A DNA stretch of 54,183 nucleotides from Acidobacteriota bacterium (GTDB lineage: Bacteria; Acidobacteriota; UBA6911; RPQK01; JAJDTT01), in assembly GCA_028874215.1 (NCBI GenBank), contig JAPPLF010000111.1, forward strand, positions 52,817 to 106,999. The letters are read 5' to 3'. Below, piece by piece: positions 16,733 to 27,234 of this stretch (the first letter of the stretch is position 1; every line of letters starts with the position of its first letter). The translations under genes were made by a program, and so were the position numbers. The notes beneath the pieces are model-generated. The model did not search any database, was not told the origin of the DNA, and saw only the letters and a program-made list of their open reading frames with translations.

Positions 16733-18646
16733 TCAATCCGGGCCGTGGCCACCGGCCCGCAACTCCTGCTCCAGCACGTGTCCGGCGATCTCCAGGAAGT
16801 CCCGGTAGGTGACGATGCCCACCAGCCGATCGTCCTGAACCACCGGCAGGCACCCGATCTTCGCTCGCCGCATGATGGCGATGGCTTCCTCCGTCAACGT
16901 CTCCGGAGTCACGGTGATGGGATCCGGCTTCATGATCCGGCGGACCGGCTCCACCTTTCGTTGTCCGGCGCCCTGGCGAATGAAAAAACTGAAGATGGCG
17001 CGATAGGAGACCAGGCCGACCAGCCGGTTCCGTTCATCTTCCACCGGGATGTGCCGCACGCGCTCCCAGTCCATGATGTTGGCCGCCAGGTCGATGGGAT
17101 CCTCCGGCTGGACGGTGAATACCTCCGTGGTCATGTATTGCTCGATCCGCTTGTAGTGGGCCCGCCAGTCGCCGCCCTCGTCCGGTTCGGCCAAAGGCCA
17201 CGAATGGACGGGCTTCCCTCGCGTCTGGCGCCGGTAGGTCGCCGCCGTCAGAGCCACGAGATTTTCTCCCCGGCGCCGGTCGCCTCCCATCCCGGAGTAC
17301 GACCGCAGCAGCCAATTCGCTCCCGTCTGCCCGTTCTCCACCCGTTTCTCGATGACGTCCAGATAACGCTTGATGTCCCCGGCGCGGATTCCGCGGTGCC
17401 GGAGACCCTCCCGAGCCATGGGCAGGAGCCTCTCGCGAATCAGGTCGGGAACGGATCTGGATTCTCCATCCAGCCAGCCCAGCTGCGCGTTCAGGCCTGA
17501 ACGCGCGGCCGACTGGAAGTTGGATTTGACCTCCGCGAAGGTGATCCGGGTGGTGACGTCCTCGTGCTCCTGGGCCAGGCCGGTGACCAGCCCGCAGAAG
17601 AAAGCGGCATTGGCCACCTCGTCCACCACCGAGGGACCGGATGGAAGGACCCGATTCTCGATGCGCAAATGGGCGCGGCCCTCGTGAACTCCGTAACAGG
17701 GCCGATTCCAACGGTAGACGGTGCCGTTGAACGTGCCGAGCGCCTTGAGCCGGGGAAGCCGGTCGTGGGACAGCGCCTCGAAGGGGTCCTCCGTGCTCTC
17801 CATGTTCATCAGGGCCCGGAAACGGGTCACGTCCTCCTGGAAGATGTCCAATACCGAGTCCCGGACCCAGCGGTCTCCGAAACCGACGCGAGGTCTTGAA
17901 CTCCGCGGATAGGCGGAAGGCCTCCGCGTGTCTACGGAGAGTTGGAAGAGAGCGATTCGGGTTTCCTGCCACAGTCTCTTGCTCAACAGGAGGGGGGAGT
18001 TGACGGCGGCCGCCAGCACGGGGGCTGTCGCCAACTGGGCGATGTTGTAGTACCGCGGAAACTGATCCGGAGGAACTTGGAGGTGCACCTGGAAGCTGGT
18101 GTTGCAGGCCTCCAGCATGATGGTCTTGACCTTGACCATCAATTCGTCGATTCCCCGGATGCGCAGCGAATGAGTCTCGCCGCGCAGCTTGGTGATCGCC
18201 TCCGAGAGAGCGCGGTAACGCGGTTGCGGACTCATGTTCCGAGTCGTGAGTTGCGACAGGGTCAGGGTGGGCAGGATGCCCGCCAGCAGGATCCGCGCCC
18301 CGTGAGCTCGGGCCAGCGCGGCCAGCTCCTCGATCGACTGGTTGAGTTGGCGCTCCAGCTCTTCCAGGCACCCGCCCCGGAATTCCAGGGGATCGACGTT
18401 GATCTCCAGATTGAATCGCCCCAACTCGGGGGTGACGTGGGGATCCCGGTTGTTCTCCAGAATTTGAGGACCCACTGGCGCCGGCTGCCACAAGTCATCC
18501 ACCAGGAAGAGTTCCTGCTCGATGCCGACCCTCCGAGGGGACGATTCGATCTTGCCCTGCTCGAGCATCAGGCGAAGGGCACGAAGGTCATCGAGGACAG
18601 CGTCCATGAAGCTGTGCTGATCCAAATGGCGCACCAACTCGTCCAT
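16733..18646 (-). CDS. GCS2-type carboxylate-amine ligase fused to two CBS domains
   Basis: A 637-aa cytoplasmic fusion. Residues ~38-430 match the glutamate-cysteine ligase family 2 (YbdK-like, PF04107): VGIEQELFLVDDLW, LGRFNLEINVDPLEFRGG and the nucleotide-site region LEACNTSFQVHLQV. The C-terminal ~130 residues form two CBS motifs (TTEVFTVQPEDPIDLAANIM... and MKPDPITVTPETLTEEAIAI...), which usually bind adenosyl nucleotides and regulate activity. The reaction is probably ATP-dependent gamma-glutamyl ligation to an amine or amino acid; the true substrate is unknown. Typical YbdK proteins are ~370 aa and lack CBS domains, so regulation by energy charge is a reasonable inference. The ThuA gene ends 48 nt upstream. 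Confidence 0.88.
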   Translation of the reverse strand: MDELVRHLDQHSFMDAVLDDLRALRLMLEQGKIESSPRRVGIEQELFLVDDLWQPAPVGPQILENNRDPHVTPELGRFNLEINVDPLEFRGGCLEELERQLNQSIEELAALARAHGARILLAGILPTLTLSQLTTRNMSPQPRYRALSEAITKLRGETHSLRIRGIDELMVKVKTIMLEACNTSFQVHLQVPPDQFPRYYNIAQLATAPVLAAAVNSPLLLSKRLWQETRIALFQLSVDTRRPSAYPRSSRPRVGFGDRWVRDSVLDIFQEDVTRFRALMNMESTEDPFEALSHDRLPRLKALGTFNGTVYRWNRPCYGVHEGRAHLRIENRVLPSGPSVVDEVANAAFFCGLVTGLAQEHEDVTTRITFAEVKSNFQSAARSGLNAQLGWLDGESRSVPDLIRERLLPMAREGLRHRGIRAGDIKRYLDVIEKRVENGQTGANWLLRSYSGMGGDRRRGENLVALTAATYRRQTRGKPVHSWPLAEPDEGGDWRAHYKRIEQYMTTEVFTVQPEDPIDLAANIMDWERVRHIPVEDERNRLVGLVSYRAIFSFFIRQGAGQRKVEPVRRIMKPDPITVTPETLTEEAIAIMRRAKIGCLPVVQDDRLVGIVTYRDFLEIAGHVLEQELRAGGHGPD

Positions 18647-18694
18647 CCTTGTTTCTTGAGTCCGTCGCTTGGGAAGAGTGAAGCCGCCTCCGAA

Positions 18695-20275
18695 TCAGTC
18701 GCTGGATCCGGAAAAAAAGTCGACATTCCTGCTCACGAATTCCGGCGACCAGATGCGAATCCGGGAAACCTTTCCGGTGTCGTCGAACGAGCCCACGCCG
18801 ATCCACCCTTGCGCGAACGTCTTGTCCCGGGCGCTCATGATGGGCTTGGACATGTCATTGACGAACACCTGAATGGAGCCGCTCTCCAGGTCGCGCCGGA
18901 TCCGGACCTGATGCCAATCCCGTTCGCCCCAGTCGTGTCCGGCGGTGGTCGTCGTGGAGACCTTCACCCTTGCCCGGCCGTTGACCCGGAAGATGTTGTG
19001 GGCGTGGTCATCGGTCCGGGAAGCGATGTGGGCGTAGTAGAAGTGGGCCGGGTCCTGGAAACCGAAAAAGAAGCAGAGATCGCGGTGACCGTATTCCCGT
19101 CCCGTCTGCCGGACCCGCAAGTCCGCCACGAAACTGCCGAACTGCTGACCGCCGATCAGGGCGATGTTCAGGGGGGAGCGGTGCGGGGGTTCGTACCGGC
19201 TCTTTTGAAAATGCTCCAGCGCCGGCTCGTCCTGGCTCCCGCCGGAGTAGCGCCACGCCGCAGGATCGGAGAAGGCGAAGTCCCGGAGCGCCTCTTTACT
19301 CCCCATCGTCTGGTAGTACAACAGCCGGTGTCCCGCCGGCACTTCGGGCCCGGGCGCCGGCGTCAGGTCGACCATCACGACCTCCTTCGTGGTGGGAAAC
19401 CGATCAGGCACGGGAAGGGTGACTCGGTCCCTGGCCAGCCACTCGACGCTGCGGGTGAAAATCGTCTGGAAGCCGACGCAGTGCAGTGAGTTCCGGTGCT
19501 CCTGACCGGGCCAGTGATGCCCCATGAGATTGGTGACGACCCGGCCCTTGCCGTAGGGAATCACCCAGACCAGGGGCTCGTGCTGGCCGGACCCGGCCTG
19601 CCTCGGGTCCGAATAGGCGGACGCCAGCACCGTCATGTCCAGGGCGGGTCCCCGCTGGCCGTGGTACAGCTCGTCGGTGGCGTGCATCCAGCGGGCCGGA
19701 ATTCCCTTCATGATGGGATGCTCCGGCTTTCGGACCCGGACCAGGTAGGAATGCCGCCGGCCGTGTCCGGCGCCGATACCGGCGCCCTGAGCGATACGCA
19801 GGAGCCGGCCGCTGCCGTCGTCGACGGCGATGGCGTCGCCGAAGTTCCGGTCCCGCCAGCCCAGGCCGATCATGCGGTTGTACTCGTCCCATTCGGGAAA
19901 GGGGTTGTTGGCGGCGTGGACGATGGCCAGGCCCCCTCCGGAATCGACGTACTCTTCCAACGCTTCCTGCACCGCCTTGGGCCAGGGCTGGCCGTTGTAG
20001 TTGCTGACGACCACGTCGAACGCTCCGAACTCAGGCCGCCATTCCTTCCAAGCGGCGGGCCCGGCGTCCTTGGTTGGACTCGTGGAAGTGACCACCTGGA
20101 AAAGGCCGGCGCGTTCCAGGGCGCCGCGGAGCGACTCGCTGGTCTCCACCCAGTTGTGATTGTTCTGCCCGTCGACCAGGAGAACGCGGATCTTCCCTTC
20201 CCCACGGAGTTCCCCGCCCGGAAAGAGCAAAAAGAGGCAAATCAGGCACAGGCAGCGGGTCCAGGTCCGAATCAT
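18695..20275 (-). CDS. ThuA-domain protein with C-terminal DUF1080/LamG-like domain
   Basis: A 526-aa exported protein. A signal peptide at ~1-26 (CLCLICLFLLFPGG) is followed by a ThuA/class-I glutamine-amidotransferase-like domain at ~28-270 (IRVLLVDGQNNHNW, YVDSGGGLAIVHAANNPFP, TDELYHG, GKGRVVTNLMGHHW). The second part, ~300-515, is a concanavalin-like beta-sandwich of the 3-keto-disaccharide hydrolase (DUF1080) type, ending in VNDMSKPIMSARD and GWIGVGSFDDTGKV. ThuA proteins are linked to trehalose and keto-sugar metabolism; the fusion suggests action on a glycoside. ATG 20275 follows a perfect AGGAGG. Probably co-transcribed with the downstream GCS2-CBS gene, although the functions do not obviously connect. 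Confidence 0.88.
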   Translation of the reverse strand: MIRTWTRCLCLICLFLLFPGGELRGEGKIRVLLVDGQNNHNWVETSESLRGALERAGLFQVVTSTSPTKDAGPAAWKEWRPEFGAFDVVVSNYNGQPWPKAVQEALEEYVDSGGGLAIVHAANNPFPEWDEYNRMIGLGWRDRNFGDAIAVDDGSGRLLRIAQGAGIGAGHGRRHSYLVRVRKPEHPIMKGIPARWMHATDELYHGQRGPALDMTVLASAYSDPRQAGSGQHEPLVWVIPYGKGRVVTNLMGHHWPGQEHRNSLHCVGFQTIFTRSVEWLARDRVTLPVPDRFPTTKEVVMVDLTPAPGPEVPAGHRLLYYQTMGSKEALRDFAFSDPAAWRYSGGSQDEPALEHFQKSRYEPPHRSPLNIALIGGQQFGSFVADLRVRQTGREYGHRDLCFFFGFQDPAHFYYAHIASRTDDHAHNIFRVNGRARVKVSTTTTAGHDWGERDWHQVRIRRDLESGSIQVFVNDMSKPIMSARDKTFAQGWIGVGSFDDTGKVSRIRIWSPEFVSRNVDFFSGSSD

Positions 20276-20398
20276 GGTGGGTCGTACCTCCTGTTCTCAG
20301 GCCGGCGACCGGCCGGGAATCTGACTTCGAAGGAAATTGTATGGAGACGCGGCAGGCCCGACAAGTACCGGCACGTTAGGCTTTAAGCGACTGGCAGA

Positions 20399-21733
20399 TC
20401 AGTCCGCCGCTCGGATCACCCGAACGCCGCCGGACGGCGCAAATGTAATGCCCCGCCGCACCACCCGAACCGTGTGGCGAGGGTCCAATCGCAGGGTCAC
20501 GCGCGACAACACGCGAGCCAGTACGATCTTCATCTCATAGCTGGCGAACGCCGCGCCGAGACAATGGCGCACGCCTCCGCCAAACGGGAAAAACGTATAC
20601 GGATCGACCCGGCGCCCCAGGAACCGGTCGGGGTTGAACGCCTCCGGTTCCGGCCACAACTCGGGTTGGCGGTGGGTGAGGTAGATGCACGGCAACACGA
20701 TACTGCCGGCCGGCAATTCATGGTTTCCGATGCGCATGTCCATTCCAAGATAGCGGGCGGCGATGGGCAAGACCGGATTGAGGCGAGCCGTCTCCTTGAT
20801 GACGGAGTCCAGATAGCCGAGTCCGGCGACCTGCTCCCCAATTGGCCTGGACGCCTGCCGTCCCTCCCCGGTCACCGAATCCACTTCGGCCCGGGCCTTG
20901 GCCAGTACCTGCGGGTTCTGCAACAAGCGGTAGATCACCCACGCCAGTGACGTGGCCGTCGTTTCGTGCCCGGCCACCAGCATGGTGATGATTTCGTCCC
21001 GGATTTCCTCGTCGCTCATGGGTCGGCCATGCTCGTCGCGCGCGGCGACCAGCATGGCCAGGATGTCGGCCCGCTTCTTCCGTTGTGACTTTTTGCAGCG
21101 GGCGATCTGGTCATACAGCAGCCGGTCGATGCGACGGAGCAGGGGGTCGCGACGCCGGATGTAGCGGTGTTGTGTAAGACCGATCCATGTCTCGAGCGGC
21201 CCCGCGATGAAGTTCAACCAGCGGATCAGCCGCGTGCGCAGGTCCGACAGCAGTGGACCCTCATCCACTCCGAAAACGGCGCGCAGAATGATTTCCAGGG
21301 TGATTTGCTGCATACGCGAATGAACTGGGAACGACCTTTCCAGCGGCCAGGATTCGATCGATTGATCGGTAATCCCGGTCATCAGTTCGCCGTACAACCG
21401 CATTCGTTCGCCGTGGAACGGCGGCATCAACAACTTGCGTTCCCGTTTGTGCCGAGCGCCGTCGAGCAGCAATATCGAGTTGGGGCCCAGGATGTGCTCC
21501 AAGCTCACCCTGTTGGCCTGTCCGGCCCGCAGGTGTTCGGGGTCGCCGGAAAAGATTTGCCTGATGGCTGCGGGATCGCTGAAAAAGACTACCGGCGGAG
21601 TTCCGACCAGGCGAAGGGTGAAGGCGTCGCCGTAGGTTTCGGCACATGCCCGCAGAAGCGGAACGGGGCGGAAGATCCATCGGAACATCTGGAAGAAGCG
21701 CGGGGCTCGCGGTCCAGGCGGCAACTCGGGCAT
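20399..21733 (-). CDS. Cytochrome P450
   Basis: A 444-aa soluble class-I type P450. All family marks are present: I-helix AGHETT (254-259), ExxR (Glu314-Arg317 in KETARLNP) and the heme-thiolate loop FPFGGGVRHCLG with Cys391. Length and motif spacing are normal, so the enzyme should be active as a monooxygenase given a ferredoxin and reductase, neither of which is adjacent. The substrate is unknown; the sequence looks like the CYP-type hydroxylases found with fatty acid, terpene or steroid oxidation. It is divergent from pckA with a 113-nt intergenic space that must hold both promoters. Confidence 0.95.
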   Translation of the reverse strand: MPELPPGPRAPRFFQMFRWIFRPVPLLRACAETYGDAFTLRLVGTPPVVFFSDPAAIRQIFSGDPEHLRAGQANRVSLEHILGPNSILLLDGARHKRERKLLMPPFHGERMRLYGELMTGITDQSIESWPLERSFPVHSRMQQITLEIILRAVFGVDEGPLLSDLRTRLIRWLNFIAGPLETWIGLTQHRYIRRRDPLLRRIDRLLYDQIARCKKSQRKKRADILAMLVAARDEHGRPMSDEEIRDEIITMLVAGHETTATSLAWVIYRLLQNPQVLAKARAEVDSVTGEGRQASRPIGEQVAGLGYLDSVIKETARLNPVLPIAARYLGMDMRIGNHELPAGSIVLPCIYLTHRQPELWPEPEAFNPDRFLGRRVDPYTFFPFGGGVRHCLGAAFASYEMKIVLARVLSRVTLRLDPRHTVRVVRRGITFAPSGGVRVIRAAD

Positions 21734-21846
21734 ACGGTCAGTCTAACGATTTCCCCAAGGCACTGTTCCTGCACGATGGGGTTCTTCGGTATTCTGGATT
21801 TGAATGTGCGATCCGCGAGAAACAGCCCAATCCGGGAGGAGTCTCA

Positions 21847-23445
<1,599 letters not shown>

Positions 23446-23450
23446 GAGGA

Positions 23451-23537
23451 GCGGCGACATTCCTGTCGCCGACCAGGGGGCAGGGGGGACGGAGTCCACC
23501 GTACAATTGCCAACGGCCAAATCACGCAGCGACGCAG
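23451..23537 (+). repeat. Dispersed palindromic element, copy B
   Basis: This is the second copy of the element at 118-212. The palindrome is GGCGAC (23453-23458) and GTCGCC (23465-23470), followed by GGGGGGACGGAGTCC and a tract ending CCAAATCACGCAG. A further inverted copy of the palindrome, GGCGAC (23574-23579) and GTCGCC (23586-23591), closes the interval, so the convergent junction between pckA and the NHL gene is framed by two palindromes. Confidence 0.6.
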
Positions 23538-23545
23538 GTAAAGAA

Positions 23546-23569
23546 GGAGGGACTGACAGTCTCCCCTCC
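23546..23569. terminator. Imperfect hairpin between convergent genes
   Basis: GGAGGGACT pairs imperfectly with AGTCTCCCCTCC around a short GAC loop. It lies between the pckA stop and the convergent NHL gene stop and could end transcription from either side. It has no T-run, so the function is tentative. Confidence 0.3.
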
Positions 23570-23595
23570 AGTGGGCGACAAGAAAGTCGCCTCTC

Positions 23596-24621
23596 CTAAT
23601 TCAGACGCACCATCCGCTGAACCCGCTGGCCCTGGATGTCGCACAGGTAGACGTCGCCCCGGGAATCGACGGCGACGGCATGGACCCAGTTCAACGAACC
23701 CGGCTCCGGATCCGATTCTCCAATCGTACCCAGGGGAAAGGTCCAGTGCTCCAGGACCCGTCCTTCCGTGTTGAGCTTCATGAGGAGCTGGTCCTTGGGA
23801 GGCGCCCCCAGCCGGCCGCCGCTCCCCCAGCGCATGGGGGAGGACCCGCAGACGTAGATCTCGTCGGTTTCGGTGACCCAGATCCCCCAGGGCACCATGA
23901 GATTCCGCCACTCGGCCAGAAACCGGCCGCTCTGATCGAAGACCTGGACCCGGGCGTTGCTGCGGTCCGCAACATAGAGGCGGCCCTTGGAGTCGACGAC
24001 GATGCCGTGGGGCGTGTCGAAATCTCCCGGGGCGGTTCCCAGCTTGCCCCAGGTTTTGACGAAACGTCCTTCGGCGTCGAAGTGAACGACCCGGCTGTTG
24101 CCGTACCCGTCGGTGACGAAAATGTCGCCGGCGGGGGTGATGGCCATATCGGTGGGGCGGTTGAAATGGCGGTCGTCCTCGCCCGGCTCGCCGGGAGTCC
24201 CCAGCGTCATGAGCCGCTCACCCTCGGGCGAGTACTTGTAGACCGTGTGGGCTCCCGAATCCGTGAGCCAGACGTTGCCCTCCGGACCGATTTTCATATG
24301 GTGGCCGCTCTTGAAGCTCGCGTTGTCCCACGACCGAACCAGAGATCCGTCCCGGTGGAAAACCTGGACCGGAGTCTTGCCCCGATGGAAGATCCAGACC
24401 TGGTCCCGGGCGTCGACGGCCAGACCGGGCATCTGTCCCCACTCCAGACCGGCCGGTTTGCGAGGCCATTCCGGGTCGACCTGGTATCCGACGGCCAGGT
24501 TGACCTTGTCCGGAGCCGCGGCGCTCCCGGAGATGGTTCCACCGGGCCCGGTCAGAAACCAGGCAAGGCCCAAAATGCTCCCCAGGGCGATGGCCTGCAC
24601 CATGAGATATCTTCTGTTCAT
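23596..24621 (-). CDS. Exported NHL-repeat beta-propeller protein
   Basis: A 341-aa protein with an N-terminal signal or anchor (YLMVQAIALGSILGLAWFL), followed by six-bladed NHL-type propeller repeats: NVWLTDSGAHTVYKYSPEG, DIFVTDGYGNSRVVHFDAEG, RLYVADRSNARVQVFDQSG and DVYLCDIQGQRVQRMV. It resembles the peptidyl-alpha-hydroxyglycine alpha-amidating lyase class often annotated in Acidobacteria and Planctomycetes, but catalytic residues cannot be assigned, so a binding role is equally possible. Start at 24621 rather than 10 codons earlier, since a GGGAAGAG ribosome site precedes it. It is the third gene of the rraA-DUF1080-NHL run, 26 nt after the DUF1080 stop. Confidence 0.88.
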   Translation of the reverse strand: MNRRYLMVQAIALGSILGLAWFLTGPGGTISGSAAAPDKVNLAVGYQVDPEWPRKPAGLEWGQMPGLAVDARDQVWIFHRGKTPVQVFHRDGSLVRSWDNASFKSGHHMKIGPEGNVWLTDSGAHTVYKYSPEGERLMTLGTPGEPGEDDRHFNRPTDMAITPAGDIFVTDGYGNSRVVHFDAEGRFVKTWGKLGTAPGDFDTPHGIVVDSKGRLYVADRSNARVQVFDQSGRFLAEWRNLMVPWGIWVTETDEIYVCGSSPMRWGSGGRLGAPPKDQLLMKLNTEGRVLEHWTFPLGTIGESDPEPGSLNWVHAVAVDSRGDVYLCDIQGQRVQRMVRLN

Positions 24622-24647
24622 ACTCTTCCCCTCCCGGCCTCTCCCGG

Positions 24648-25394
24648 TCACAGTCTCTTGAGACGAATGTCCTTAAACTCTACGTGAATGCCCGGATCGT
24701 GCAACTGCAAGGCGATGCCTCCCTCCTCCAGACGCCCGGATTCGGCGTTGTCGGTGAACTCGGACGAGAGCTTGCCGTTGATGAAAAACCGGCCGTGGTT
24801 GCCCCGGGCGATGATGTGGACCCGGTTCCATTCGGGGCGGCGATTCACATCATCCACTGTCAGGGGATCTTCGATGCGGGTCAGCCGGGGCGTCTCGTCG
24901 GCACCGATGACCAGCCGGGTCCCGCGCGGATTGGCGGGCTCGGGGCGGGAACCGAAATGGAAGTCCCAGGAGCCCAAAATGTTCTCGCCGATGCCCACGT
25001 GCCCCAAGTCGGCGTGATAGCTCTCGAAATAGCGCTTCCCGGTCGCGTCGACCCGGGACCGAATGTCGATGCCGGTGTTGGCCTCGGTCAGCAGCCGATA
25101 GCTCAACTTGAGCTCGAAGTCGCGCAGGTCCCGGTCCTTCCAAAGCAGGTAAGAGGTCCGTCCCCGGCACTTGCCGATCAGGCGCCCCTCTTGGACGGAC
25201 CAGTCTTGGAGCGTCCCTCCACCGGTAGCCTGCCACCCCTCGAGACTGACACCGTCGAAGATGGACACGAACCCCTTGTCTTCGTCCGAAGCTGAACCGC
25301 CGCATTTCAACAGCAGAACGCTTGTCAGGAGCGCCAGGCTCGAGAGCCGATGGAGCCTGACCCATTCGCTGCTTCGGCCCGGTCTCGGCATCAT
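24648..25394 (-). CDS. DUF1080 (3-keto-disaccharide hydrolase-like) protein
   Basis: A 248-aa exported beta-sandwich protein (PF06439). Hallmarks are FVSIFDGVSLEGWQATGGG near the N-terminus, WSVQEGRLIGKCRG, the DFELKLSYRLLTEANTGIDI strand pair and the final IALQLHDPGIHVEFKDIRLK. The N-terminus has a hydrophobic segment (LSSLALLTSVLLL) ending in Lys-Cys; this may be a lipoprotein, although Lys before Cys is not a canonical lipobox. Its start overlaps the rraA stop (ATGA), indicating translational coupling. Family members include hydrolases for 3-keto-glycosides; here the substrate is not determined. Confidence 0.88.
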   Translation of the reverse strand: MMPRPGRSSEWVRLHRLSSLALLTSVLLLKCGGSASDEDKGFVSIFDGVSLEGWQATGGGTLQDWSVQEGRLIGKCRGRTSYLLWKDRDLRDFELKLSYRLLTEANTGIDIRSRVDATGKRYFESYHADLGHVGIGENILGSWDFHFGSRPEPANPRGTRLVIGADETPRLTRIEDPLTVDDVNRRPEWNRVHIIARGNHGRFFINGKLSSEFTDNAESGRLEEGGIALQLHDPGIHVEFKDIRLKRL

Positions 25395-26125
25395 TTGCCG
25401 CCGTCTTCCTGTTTCTTTCCGTAGGCGTGGCGGTTGAAGATTGCCCGGATCTCGGCGGCGCTGCCCGCCGCCTGCAACTGGGCCATACGCGCCTCCTCTT
25501 CTTCCTGCAGAGCCCGCACGTTATTCAGCACCGGCTCGAGCTTATCGGCCGGGAACTTGACGGCGCCGTTCTCGTCCATGTGGATAATCTCGCCGGGAGA
25601 CACGTCCATGCCCGCCACCGACACCGGGACGTTGACGGCGTGGAGGGCTTGGGGGCCGTGGCCGGGAGTGGCGCCACTAAGCATGTATTGAAACTCCATG
25701 GGCCGGATCTCGTCCAAGTCACGGGACGGACCGTTGGAGATGGCCCCCACGCAGCCGATGGCCTTGAGAGCGGAGGTCATGTTGCCTCCCGACAGACCGA
25801 CCTTGCCGGCGATCTCAGGCGGGAAATTCTGCTGGAATACAAGGATCGTTGGCTGCTCGGACGCTTCCATAGCCTCCAGCACATCGATGAAGGTCAGGTG
25901 ATTGTAGGTGGGATCGGGGAGCCCATAGATGCAGGTGATGGCGTAACCGACGGTCCGGCCCAGTTCGGGGTACATGCAACGGATCGACTGGTCGGTGTAC
26001 CAGTTCGTGGTCCAGGGATTGTAGAGCCCCAGGCACAGGGGGTGGTCGGGGTAAGTGGCCACGACGTTGGTGATGGAGGGGGTGTCGAAGTTCTTGAGTT
26101 CTTCCAACATTTCAGATCGGTCCAT
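25391..26125 (-). CDS. RraA-family protein (aldolase/demethylmenaquinone methyltransferase-like)
   Basis: A 244-aa cytoplasmic protein of the RraA fold. The key motif is GGNMTSALKAIGCVGAISNG followed by PSRDLDEIR, matching the G-x-x-R-D active site of HMG/CHA aldolases of this family; the metal-dependent members cleave 4-hydroxy-4-methyl-2-oxoglutarate or similar acids. A C-terminal coiled-coil-like tail (EEEEARMAQLQAAG) extends past the usual ~160-aa domain. ATG 26125 is used because AAAGGA precedes it. It heads the rraA-DUF1080-NHL operon and is divergent from nagB with 186 nt between. Names based on RNase E inhibition or menaquinone methylation should not be applied without evidence. Confidence 0.85.
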   Translation of the reverse strand: MDRSEMLEELKNFDTPSITNVVATYPDHPLCLGLYNPWTTNWYTDQSIRCMYPELGRTVGYAITCIYGLPDPTYNHLTFIDVLEAMEASEQPTILVFQQNFPPEIAGKVGLSGGNMTSALKAIGCVGAISNGPSRDLDEIRPMEFQYMLSGATPGHGPQALHAVNVPVSVAGMDVSPGEIIHMDENGAVKFPADKLEPVLNNVRALQEEEEARMAQLQAAGSAAEIRAIFNRHAYGKKQEDGGK

Positions 26126-26311
26126 GTTCTGTTCCTTTCCCGTCAGGCCCGGAATCGAGTTCGCGGCCGGCACCGGCGGCCGGCCCATATCATCACAGAA
26201 GTACCAGGTGGTTGGAAGTGTCGGGGGCGCTCGCGCGTTGTAAACTGGGCGGGAGTACTCCGGTGCAGGCCCGGGACAGCAACCGGTGCCGGCCGAGGCG
26301 AGGAGAATGCC

Positions 26312-27058
26312 ATGGAGATCGTTCGAGAGAGAGACAAGGCCGCCACCAGCCGGGCCGCCGCCGCCAGGGCCTCATCCAAGCTGCGGGAGGCCATCGGCCG
26401 CCGGGGCGCCGCCCGATTCTGCGTGGCTACGGGCAGTTCACAATTCGATTTCCTGCAGGCCCTGACCTCGGACCGATCCATCGACTGGTCCCGGACCACG
26501 ATGTTTCACTTGGACGAGTACACCGGGATCTCCGAAAACCACGCCGCCAGCTTCCGGCGTTATCTCCGGCAACGCCTGGTGGATCGCGTGCAACCGGGAG
26601 AGGTGCACTTCATCCGGGGCGAAGCGCCCGACCCTCAGGCCGAATGCCGCCGGATTTCGGACCTCATCCGGCAGGGCCCCATCGACGTGGCCTTTATCGG
26701 CATTGGAGAAAACGGCCACCTGGCCTTCAACGACCCGCCGGCCGATTTCGATACCGAGGAGCCGTACATCCTGGTCACGCTGGACACCGCCTGCCGGCAG
26801 CAGCAGGTCTCCGAGGGGTGGTTCGCCAACATCGACAAGGTGCCGGCACAGGCGGTCTCCATGTCCATCCGTCAGATCATGAGCGCCGAGTCCATCGTCT
26901 GCACCGTTCCCGGCATCCGAAAGGCCGAGGCGGTCCGCAATTGCGTGGAAGGCGAAGTCACTCCGCTGCACCCCTCCTCCATCCTCCAGACCCACGCCGA
27001 TTGCCACCTCTATCTGGACTTGGATTCCGCTTCCCTCCTGGGTCCTGCCTCCGGCTGA
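26312..27058 (+). CDS. nagB: Glucosamine-6-phosphate deaminase-like protein
   Basis: A 248-aa sugar-phosphate isomerase of the NagB/6-phosphogluconolactonase family. Visible: VATGSSQFDFLQAL near the N-terminus (usually 'lptGsTp'), TTMFHLDEYTGISENHAASF, then GIGENGHLAFNDP (130-142), where the His is the catalytic base of NagB. The reaction would be glucosamine-6-P to fructose-6-P plus ammonia, linking amino sugars to glycolysis. I start at ATG 26312 with AGGAGA upstream; the frame is open for 880 nt before this, antisense to rraA, which is not coding. The Ser-Ser in place of the usual T/P residues in the phosphate loop is a small deviation. Confidence 0.88.
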   Translation: MEIVRERDKAATSRAAAARASSKLREAIGRRGAARFCVATGSSQFDFLQALTSDRSIDWSRTTMFHLDEYTGISENHAASFRRYLRQRLVDRVQPGEVHFIRGEAPDPQAECRRISDLIRQGPIDVAFIGIGENGHLAFNDPPADFDTEEPYILVTLDTACRQQQVSEGWFANIDKVPAQAVSMSIRQIMSAESIVCTVPGIRKAEAVRNCVEGEVTPLHPSSILQTHADCHLYLDLDSASLLGPASG

Positions 27059-27234
27059 GAGTCTCAATCCGGGGCGAAGCTTCACGCCGGACCATCCGGT
27101 AGAATGGCTCCCAAGTCCGGACAATTTGGAGGTTCCGATTGGAAAAACGGGGAATCGGTTGCAGATTCCAGATTTCGCTCGTTATCAGGTATGCAGGCAA
27201 GATTTGACGGGAACCCCGTCGAGAGGAGGGGCGA

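Noticed and set aside
25391-26125. Regulator of RNase E activity as a function of the RraA-family gene
   Set aside because: The R-D motif and catabolic context fit an aldolase-type member better; the name RraA applies to the fold only.
25427-26311. N-terminal extension of nagB to 25427
   Set aside because: It is antisense to rraA and has no family likeness; a ribosome site and the NagB homology begin at 26312.
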